Part shown: in pieces, positions 27,063 to 33,440 of the stretch | Numbering within the stretch: the stretch's first letter is position 1 | How the letters are laid out: the number at the start of each line of letters is the position of its first letter | Source of the DNA: Bacteroidales bacterium | GTDB taxonomy: Bacteria; Bacteroidota; Bacteroidia; Bacteroidales; UBA932 | Assembly (NCBI GenBank): GCA_017442315.1 | Contig: JAFRZX010000030.1 | Location: 62,001 to 126,000 of the forward strand | Direction: 5' to 3' | DNA: 64,000 bases | Position numbers and translations under genes: made by a program | Notes under the pieces: generated by a model | Database searches by the model: none | What the model saw: the letters and a program-made list of their open reading frames with translations, nothing else | Told to the model about the DNA's origin: nothing

Positions 27063-27536
27063 ATGGCACAGGAAATCGAAAGAAAATTCTTGGTTGCAGG
27101 CGACTTCAAGCCGTTTGCAAAGAAGGCTACCCGTATCACTCAGGGTTACCTCAGCTCAGTTCCTGAACGCACCGTACGCGTACGCGTAAAGGGCGAGAAG
27201 GGATTCATCACCATCAAGGGTATCGGATCCGAGAGCGGTGCAAGCCGTTTCGAGTGGGAAAAGGAGATTCCTGTAGCAGAGGTTCAGGAACTTCTTAAGA
27301 TCTGCGAGCCAGGTGTAATCGACAAGACACGCTATCTTGTGGAGGCTGGTGAGCACACCTACGAAGTGGATGAGTTCTACGGAGATAATGAAGGTCTGAC
27401 AGTTGCTGAAGTTGAACTTTCTTCAGAGGATGAGGCTTTTGTGAAGCCGGAATGGCTCGGTGAGGAGGTTACAGGAGATGTGAAGTATTACAACTCCATG
27501 CTTATGAAGAACCCATATAAGAATTGGGTAAAATAA
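27063..27536 (+). CDS. CYTH-domain triphosphatase-like protein
   Basis: 157 aa with the defining ExExK motif at the N-terminus (EIERKFLV), then GYLSSVPERTVRVRVKGEKG, FEWEKEIP, DKTRYLVE and a C-terminal AEVELSSEDEAF, all positions that line the CYTH tunnel. The family includes inorganic triphosphatases, class IV adenylate cyclase and thiamine triphosphatase. Short bacterial members like this one generally hydrolyse inorganic triphosphate. Start chosen at 27063 (MAQEIERKF), 4 nt after the previous stop. Pairing with a divergent CYTH protein suggests a joint function in phosphate-chain metabolism. Confidence 0.88.
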   Translation: MAQEIERKFLVAGDFKPFAKKATRITQGYLSSVPERTVRVRVKGEKGFITIKGIGSESGASRFEWEKEIPVAEVQELLKICEPGVIDKTRYLVEAGEHTYEVDEFYGDNEGLTVAEVELSSEDEAFVKPEWLGEEVTGDVKYYNSMLMKNPYKNWVK

Positions 27537-27540
27537 TTTG

Positions 27541-27694
27541 AGATTACCGGTCAAGCCGGTAATGACGCACGTCATCCCCAGTTTGACTGGCAATGATTTA
27601 ACCGTCATCCCTGGCTTGACTGGCAATGATTTAACCGTCATCCCCGGCTTGACAGGCAGTGATTTAACCGTCATCCCCGGCTTGACCGGGGATC
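27541..27694. repeat. Array of 33-bp palindromic repeats upstream of the DASS gene (array 1)
   Basis: Three full 33-bp units beginning CGTCATCCC (27570-27602, 27603-27635, 27636-27668) and a shortened last unit (27669-27693). The last unit ends in a perfect hairpin, ATCCCCGG-CTTGA-CCGGGGAT (27673-27693). An inverted element ATTACCGG-TCAAG-CCGGTAAT (27543-27563) opens the array. It ends 18 nt before the DASS start. Units differ by a few substitutions. Confidence 0.9.
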
Positions 27695-27711
27695 TTTAAA
27701 CAAACAGAACT

Positions 27712-29322
27712 ATGACCGACAAGAATACTGAACTGGAACAGGAGCAGGTCTTTGACCCTCTGGACATGAACAACTATAAGGTGGAAAAACTTCCGAAGAT
27801 GGAAAAGTCCGGCTTCGAGAAATGGATGGCACGTCTGGGAGGACCTATTGCCGCTTTGGTGTTCATACTTATTTATTGGGTGATAGATATTCCGCTGTTT
27901 GATGATCTGGATTTTTCCGGGCTTTCAAGCAAGGCACAGGCTAGACTGGGAGTCATCGGTGAGGCTGCCTTCATCCGTGCATGCTATGCGATGCTGGCCA
28001 TTTTCTGCGCTTCCATAGTACTGTGGATAACTGAGGCAGTCCAGAGCTATCTGACTTCTCTCATGGTCATTCTGGCCATTGTCCTTTGTGGTGTGACAAC
28101 TCAGAAAGAGGCATTTGCCCAGCTTGGCCATCCTGTAATGTGGCTGAATATCCTTTCTTTTGTCCTTGCCAGCATGCTTGTCAAGACAAAGGCAGCGAAG
28201 AGGTTTGCGCTCTGGTTCGTACTTAAGTTCGGCAAAAGTTCCGCAGGTATTTTCTTCAGTTTTCTTGTCATAAATGTTGTTCTGTCGATGTTCATTTCCG
28301 CCACAACTGTAAAAGCCACCATCCTTTTGCCGATATTCATGGTGGTCGCTGCCATCTTCGGTGCCAGTCAGGGTGAACGGAACAACTTCGGACGCAATCT
28401 TGTGCTGCAGAACCTGTTTCAGGTCAATATCGGTGCCAGTGCGTTCATGACGGGATCAGGTGCTAATCTTCTTGCCGTATCTCTTATGATGGGAGCATAC
28501 GGGTCATTGTCATTCGGCTATACAGATTGGCTTGCAGCAGGATTCCCTCTTGCCATGATTCTTCTGCTTCTGGGATGGTTCATTGGCGTGAAAGTCATCT
28601 TCCCGATGAAGCCTGAGGAAAGAAAACCTCAGATTGAAGGAGGCATGGACCGTCTGCGTCAGGAGCTTGATGCAATGGGAAAGATGACTGTGGATGAATA
28701 CAAGTCGATAGCCATTTTCGTAGGGGTGCTCCTTATGTGGGTAACAGGCGAATGGCATGGAATAGATGAAACAACGGTGGCATTCATCGGAGCCATCATT
28801 GCGCTTATGCCAGGTATCGGTGTCGTGAAGTGGAACGATGTGGATATACCTTGGCACCTGATGCTCTTCTCAGCTGGAGCATATACTCTCGGTTCCGGTC
28901 TCAATGCTACGGACCTGCCGTCGATCATAGTGAATGCCGGAATGGATTCACTCGGCATTACAGGTGATACACCTTTCATTGTGCTGTATCTCCTTTTTAC
29001 CGGTCTGATGCTTTTCAGCGGCCTTCTCTTCCAGTCAAAGACGATGAGGGCCCTGATATTTATTCCTATAGCCATTGGAGTGGAACAGCAGTTCGGCCTT
29101 CCGGCGCTCAGTCTTTCCTTCCCGGTGGCCCTTCTTATCGAACACGTATATGTGCTTCCGTTCAACAGCAAGCCGGCAGCGCTCTTGTATACGACAAATC
29201 ACTACAGCTGGAGCGATACCTTCAGATTCGGTATCACAATGATGTTTATAGCATGGGTTATGATAGTGATATGGGGTGAAACCGTGTTGCACTGGCTAGG
29301 ATATACTCCCGGACTATTCTAG
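27712..29322 (+). CDS. DASS (SLC13)-family sodium/anion symporter, divergent
   Basis: Inner-membrane anion transporter of 536 aa with a cytosolic N-terminal extension of about 40 residues and around twelve hydrophobic segments. Family features include WITEAVQSYLTSLMVILAIV, the IGTGxN-like region (here MTGSGANLLAVSLM) and a C-terminal NHYSWSDTFRFG segment. The two hairpin SNT signatures that bind sodium and substrate in characterised members are altered: the first reads FISATTVKATILLP (about residue 195), the second FQSKTMRALIFIP (about residue 440). The usual dicarboxylate specificity should therefore not be assumed. Arrays of 33-bp repeats lie on both sides. In this context phosphate or another inorganic anion is conceivable. 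Confidence 0.85.
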   Translation: MTDKNTELEQEQVFDPLDMNNYKVEKLPKMEKSGFEKWMARLGGPIAALVFILIYWVIDIPLFDDLDFSGLSSKAQARLGVIGEAAFIRACYAMLAIFCASIVLWITEAVQSYLTSLMVILAIVLCGVTTQKEAFAQLGHPVMWLNILSFVLASMLVKTKAAKRFALWFVLKFGKSSAGIFFSFLVINVVLSMFISATTVKATILLPIFMVVAAIFGASQGERNNFGRNLVLQNLFQVNIGASAFMTGSGANLLAVSLMMGAYGSLSFGYTDWLAAGFPLAMILLLLGWFIGVKVIFPMKPEERKPQIEGGMDRLRQELDAMGKMTVDEYKSIAIFVGVLLMWVTGEWHGIDETTVAFIGAIIALMPGIGVVKWNDVDIPWHLMLFSAGAYTLGSGLNATDLPSIIVNAGMDSLGITGDTPFIVLYLLFTGLMLFSGLLFQSKTMRALIFIPIAIGVEQQFGLPALSLSFPVALLIEHVYVLPFNSKPAALLYTTNHYSWSDTFRFGITMMFIAWVMIVIWGETVLHWLGYTPGLF

Positions 29323-29330
29323 CCTGATAA

Positions 29331-29490
29331 TGTCATCCCCGGCTTGACAGGCAATGGTTTAATCGTCATCCCCGGCATGACAGGCAATGATTTAATCGTC
29401 ATCCCTGGCTTGACAGGCAATGGTTTAATCGTCATCCCCGGCTTGACCGGCAATGGTTTAATCGTCATCCCCGGCATGACCGGGGATCTA
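29331..29490. repeat. Array of 33-bp palindromic repeats downstream of the DASS gene (array 2)
   Basis: Four full 33-bp units (29331-29363, 29364-29396, 29397-29429, 29430-29462) plus a shortened fifth (29463-29487) ending in the hairpin ATCCCCGG-CATGA-CCGGGGAT (29467-29487). Same family and orientation as array 1. The next gene starts 13 nt after the hairpin, so the array fills the whole intergenic leader. Confidence 0.9.
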
Positions 29491-29500
29491 TACAATAGAA

Positions 29501-30961
29501 ATGATATCGATACAGGCAAAGAAACATGATAATTTTTCGGTTGAATTCAAATTCGGATTCAACTGCAGGGAAGATGGTGTTACTGATGATTTCTCAGTCA
29601 ATGCCTGGATGTTCGTACCCAACAGTCTGGATATAAATCCGGAAAACTACGGAAAAAAGCAGTTCTATAGAGATATAAAGTCTAATGTACGTCTGATAAC
29701 TCCGGTTTATCTTCTGAAAGATATTTCTAAAGACTCATCTCTTCCGATGCAGTCCCTCCGGCAGGCTTTGGAAAATGTGGCCTCCAATCCTTCTCCAGAA
29801 GATATAGATGCGTATGAGTATCATCTGAAGATGTTTGCCGCAATATTCAAGAGCGCACTACGGGACCAGGCGTCTCATCTGAGGTCGGCGCGCTCATTGG
29901 AGACAGCAGGATATCTTGTTGATGATTTTGTGTCCGGAGCGAGGCTTGTCCTTCTTAAATTCAGGTCTCTTTACAGGATAATCGACATCCCTACTGTATC
30001 AGAAAAGACAAGAAGTCTGTTCCGTCTGTGTGATGAATTCATGAGTCATGTAGTTGAGGTCAGAACAATAAGGATAATCCGCAAGATTGATGCATCATTC
30101 AATTCGGAGGTCTATTCAGGGATACGCGAAGAATTCATGAGTCTTATACGGGATGAACGTCAGTATAAGCATGCAATGGGATATGGGGTCGTGAACAATG
30201 ACTCCCGTCATGACCGTCAGCTTGTGTATCATCATGGAATGCTCAAGAAATTCATAGAGAGCGAGTTATATATCCGGCTGGATAAAAAGAAGGATGGGGT
30301 TGCGGTGGAGCAGATATATTACAGTATAGCTGCCGGAATCGCCATGATCTTTGCAACCGCTGTGGCCTGGCACACGCAGGTAAGGTATGGCAACATCACA
30401 TGGCCTCTTTTCATTGTTCTTGTGGTAAGCTATATGCTTAAGGACAGGATAAAGGACCTGCTCAGATATTATTTCGCGCATAAGCTTGGAAATAAATATT
30501 ATGACAAGAAAGCTACGGTCACTATAGGCAAGAGCCGGGTAGGAGTGATAAAGGAAGGGTTCGACTTTATTTCGGATTCAAAAATCCCGTCACAGGTAAA
30601 AGCCTTGCGCGAAAAGGCATCTTCAGTTGAGGACGAGTCCCGTATTTTTGAAGAAAAGATCATGCTTTACAGAAAGCATGTGACTATTGATGATGCTGCA
30701 TTGGCGGCTAATGATGACTATCCGATGCGTGGCATAAATGAGATCATGCGTCTTCATCTGACAAGGTTCACCCACAAGATGGATAATCCTGAGGTGCCGA
30801 TAGATTCATTTGACGACAGCGGGAAACTGTTCTCCATCAAGGTCCAGAAACTGTATTATGTCAATATCGTATTCCAGCTTCAGCATGATTCTGAAGTGGA
30901 GTACCATCATTTCCGTATAACCATGACCCGTAATGGTGTGCAGGAAGTGGAGCATATCTGA
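29501..30961 (+). CDS. Unrecognised protein with two central membrane helices
   Basis: 486 aa; I do not recognise the family. There is no signal peptide. Residues 1-265 are polar and charged, with a helical Asp/Arg-rich middle. Two adjacent hydrophobic segments lie at about 273-292 (IYYSIAAGIAMIFATAVAWH) and 299-313 (ITWPLFIVLVVSYML), followed by a basic stretch and a second soluble domain. Both soluble domains would face the cytosol. The start at 29501 lies 13 nt after the repeat hairpin. Same strand as the DASS gene and followed 79 nt later by another membrane protein, so it may belong to the same operon. Confidence 0.75.
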   Translation: MISIQAKKHDNFSVEFKFGFNCREDGVTDDFSVNAWMFVPNSLDINPENYGKKQFYRDIKSNVRLITPVYLLKDISKDSSLPMQSLRQALENVASNPSPEDIDAYEYHLKMFAAIFKSALRDQASHLRSARSLETAGYLVDDFVSGARLVLLKFRSLYRIIDIPTVSEKTRSLFRLCDEFMSHVVEVRTIRIIRKIDASFNSEVYSGIREEFMSLIRDERQYKHAMGYGVVNNDSRHDRQLVYHHGMLKKFIESELYIRLDKKKDGVAVEQIYYSIAAGIAMIFATAVAWHTQVRYGNITWPLFIVLVVSYMLKDRIKDLLRYYFAHKLGNKYYDKKATVTIGKSRVGVIKEGFDFISDSKIPSQVKALREKASSVEDESRIFEEKIMLYRKHVTIDDAALAANDDYPMRGINEIMRLHLTRFTHKMDNPEVPIDSFDDSGKLFSIKVQKLYYVNIVFQLQHDSEVEYHHFRITMTRNGVQEVEHI

Positions 30962-30994
30962 AAAATCTCCGCACATAATGATAAATGAATCTGA

Positions 30995-31033
30995 AAATGA
31001 TTAAATTCGCAAGATTTTAGAATCTAATCATTT
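30995..31033. promoter_or_regulatory. Imperfect hairpin before the EF-hand membrane protein gene
   Basis: AAATGATTAaATTC (30995-31008) pairs with GAATcTAATCATTT (31020-31033), 13 of 14 positions, with an 11-nt loop. It ends 7 nt before the ATG at 31041, so it would cover the ribosome-binding region. It could be an attenuator, a protein-binding palindrome or a terminator-like element. Confidence 0.45.
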
Positions 31034-31040
31034 ATTCAAT

Positions 31041-33272
31041 ATGGGAATTATAAATAAAGACCGCAGGTACAAGTGGGAGTACGAGAGCATAGGAGGCTCT
31101 TCACGTGTACGAATCACATCGGGTGAGGATATTGCGCATCTGGCGGAATTGGACCCTAAGATGTGGACAGTTCTCTCATGTCCTGTCAATGGACTTGAGA
31201 TTGATGAAAAAAGTCTGGCCTACATGGATTGTGACGGCGATGGTAAACTTCGTGTGAACGATGTCGTTTGTACGTCGAAATGGCTGACGGCTGCTCTGAA
31301 GAATCCGGATGTCATACTGGAAGGTAAAGGGTCGATAAATCTAAGTGAATTGAATCAGGATACGGAGGTAGGAAAGAAACTTTACTGTTCAGCAAGGCAG
31401 ATCATCGAAAATCTTGGTAAGAAAGACTCGGTTGTTTCTCTTGAGGAGACCAAGGACATCGCAGCAATCTTTGCAAAGACACGTTTCAACGGTGACGGAA
31501 TCATCACAGAATCATCAACTGATGATGCTGATCTCAAGGCTGTGATAGCAGCTGCAGTGTCATCAATGGGCGGAGTCATGGATAGAAGCGGTGTTGTAGG
31601 TATCAATGCCGGAATGATAGAGGATTTCTATAAAGCTCTTGCAGATTATGCAGCATGGCAGGAGGCTGCAGTAGCGGCTCCTTTCGGAGACAAGACCGAT
31701 GCTGCAATAGATGCATATAATGCGCTTGATGCCAAGGTGAAGGACTTTTTCATGCGCTCGAAACTTGCAGTGTTCTCTCCGGACAGTGCAGCGGCTCTGG
31801 ACGTCCAGACAGCCAGCATAGCATCCATCAGTGCTGATAACCTTACAGGAAAGACAGAGGAAATCGCGGCATATCCTATAGCACGTATTACAGGCAGACC
31901 AGAAATCGACCTTACATCTCCGGTAAATCCGGCATGGGCTTCTCGATTTGATCTCATCAGAACTGTAGCTTTTGAAGGCAAGACTGTGCTTACGGAGGCA
32001 GAATGGGCTGCAATAGGTGCGCAGTTCGCTTCTTATGTGGCATGGAAAAACGCCAAGGCAGGTGCGTCAGTTGAGGGTCTTGGACTTGAAGCAGTAAAGA
32101 AATTCATTGACCAGGACAGAAAGACCGCCCTTTTGGATCTTGTGGCTCAGGATGCTGCTCTTGCGGAAGAGGCTGCCAATATCGAGATGGTGGACAAGTT
32201 CCTTCATATCCTCCGCGATTTTTACAGACTCGTCAGAAACTTTGTGACTCTGCATGACTTCTATGACAAGGACAAGAAGGTGAATGCCATCTTCCAGTCA
32301 GGAAGACTCATCATCGACCAGAGGGAGTGCCGTTTCTGTATGAAGGTTTCCGATATGGTTAAGCACAGTGCATCTGCTGCAACAAGCGGAATGTTCCTTG
32401 TATACTGCGACTGCACTAACAAGACAAAACCAGGCAAGCTCACCATCGTTGCGGCTATTACGGTAGGAGAGGTCGGTGACCTTATCGTCGGAAAGAACGC
32501 AGTTTACTATGATAATGCAGGTGTTGAGTGGGATGCCGTGATCACGAAGGTAGTGGATAACCCTATCAGCGTGTCCCAGGCTTTCTGGTCTCCATACAGG
32601 AGAATGGCCAAGGCTGTTGAGGATCTTATCAGCAAGAATGCTGCTGACAAGGATGCCAAGATAATGAAGGATGCGACAGCTAAGATAAATACAGCTCCTG
32701 CTGCTTTACCTGCGGCAGATGCTTCCAAGCCGGCGCAGGCTTCTTCATTCGACATAGCTAAGTTTGCCGGTATCTTTGCTGCAATCGGTATGGCTTTCGG
32801 AATGATAGGTACGGCTCTGACTGCTCTGGCAAAAGGAATCTTTGCACTTAAGTGGTGGCAGCTGATTCTTGCTTTCGTCGGGGTGATGCTCGTGATTTCC
32901 GGTCCTGCGATGGTAATGGCATGGCTCAAGCTCCGTCGCCGCAATATAGCTCCGCTTCTGAATGCCAACGGTTGGGCTGTCAATGCAGCATCCAAGATCA
33001 GCATACCTTTCGGTGAGACACTTACAGATGCAGCAAAATACCCTAAGCTTAAACTTAAGGATCCTTATGCACGCAAGGGAATTGCTCCGTGGAAGAAGTT
33101 TGTTATATCCATGTCTGCCCTTGTTGCTGTTCTGGTCGTACTTTGGATCTTCAATCTCCTTTCATGGGCAAAACTCCCGTCTCCGCTTCCTCGTTATAAC
33201 GATGTGGAAGTCGTGGAGGATGTAGTTGAAGTTGCCGATACTACGATGGTTGAGGTGCTGCCGGTAGAATAA
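31041..33272 (+). CDS. Unrecognised membrane protein with N-terminal EF-hand-like loop
   Basis: 743 aa, family not recognised. There is no signal peptide. A canonical EF-hand loop D-C-D-G-D-G-K-L-R-V-N-D occupies residues 63-74. A second, weaker one (RFNGDGIITESS) lies about 90 residues later. The middle (about 200-560) is Ala-rich and helical with a compact beta segment around FMKVSDMVKHSASAATSGMF. Three hydrophobic segments follow, near 572-594, 606-630 and 686-707, and the protein ends in an acidic Val-rich tail (VEDVVEVADTTMVEVLPVE). A terminator follows. Calcium-dependent behaviour is inferred from the loops only. Confidence 0.75.
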   Translation: MGIINKDRRYKWEYESIGGSSRVRITSGEDIAHLAELDPKMWTVLSCPVNGLEIDEKSLAYMDCDGDGKLRVNDVVCTSKWLTAALKNPDVILEGKGSINLSELNQDTEVGKKLYCSARQIIENLGKKDSVVSLEETKDIAAIFAKTRFNGDGIITESSTDDADLKAVIAAAVSSMGGVMDRSGVVGINAGMIEDFYKALADYAAWQEAAVAAPFGDKTDAAIDAYNALDAKVKDFFMRSKLAVFSPDSAAALDVQTASIASISADNLTGKTEEIAAYPIARITGRPEIDLTSPVNPAWASRFDLIRTVAFEGKTVLTEAEWAAIGAQFASYVAWKNAKAGASVEGLGLEAVKKFIDQDRKTALLDLVAQDAALAEEAANIEMVDKFLHILRDFYRLVRNFVTLHDFYDKDKKVNAIFQSGRLIIDQRECRFCMKVSDMVKHSASAATSGMFLVYCDCTNKTKPGKLTIVAAITVGEVGDLIVGKNAVYYDNAGVEWDAVITKVVDNPISVSQAFWSPYRRMAKAVEDLISKNAADKDAKIMKDATAKINTAPAALPAADASKPAQASSFDIAKFAGIFAAIGMAFGMIGTALTALAKGIFALKWWQLILAFVGVMLVISGPAMVMAWLKLRRRNIAPLLNANGWAVNAASKISIPFGETLTDAAKYPKLKLKDPYARKGIAPWKKFVISMSALVAVLVVLWIFNLLSWAKLPSPLPRYNDVEVVEDVVEVADTTMVEVLPVE

Positions 33273-33293
33273 TCTATAATTTTATAAATATGA

Positions 33294-33331
33294 ATACCCG
33301 TCTGCAACATACAGCAGGCGGGTATTTCTGT
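33294..33331 (+). terminator. Terminator of the phosphate-related transcription unit
   Basis: ATACCCGTCTGC (33294-33305) pairs with GCAGGCGGGTAT (33314-33325) with a single T-G wobble, followed by TTCTGTTT. It marks the end of the unit before the GH3 promoter. Confidence 0.75.
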
Positions 33332-33382
33332 TTATCTTCTATATAATTCAGTAAGAGTATATGCTTGGGCTCAGGAATTTTA

Positions 33383-33390
33383 TAACTTTG
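33383..33390 (+). promoter_or_regulatory. Promoter -7 element of the GH3 gene
   Basis: TAACTTTG matches TAnnTTTG exactly, 50 nt before the GH3 ATG. Between the terminator at 33294 and the gene nothing else is recognisable. Confidence 0.5.
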
Positions 33391-33440
33391 GCTGCATATA
33401 AAACATTCGCACATGCGGAACTTGAAATGATGATGTTATC

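Noticed and set aside
27423-27674. Minus-strand ORF with an 11-residue periodic repeat (VKSLPVKPGMT)
   Set aside because: The periodicity comes from the 33-bp DNA repeat being a multiple of three. The ORF overlaps the CYTH gene and has no start signal of its own.
27541-29490. The two repeat arrays as a CRISPR locus
   Set aside because: Units are contiguous 33-bp copies with no unique spacers, and no cas genes are present.
29319-29529. Repeat-derived ORFs on both strands over array 2 (NGLIVIPGMTG and IKPLPVKPGMT repeats)
   Set aside because: Both strands are open for the same reason, and the plus-strand one runs into the 486-aa gene out of frame. Non-coding repeat is the simpler reading.
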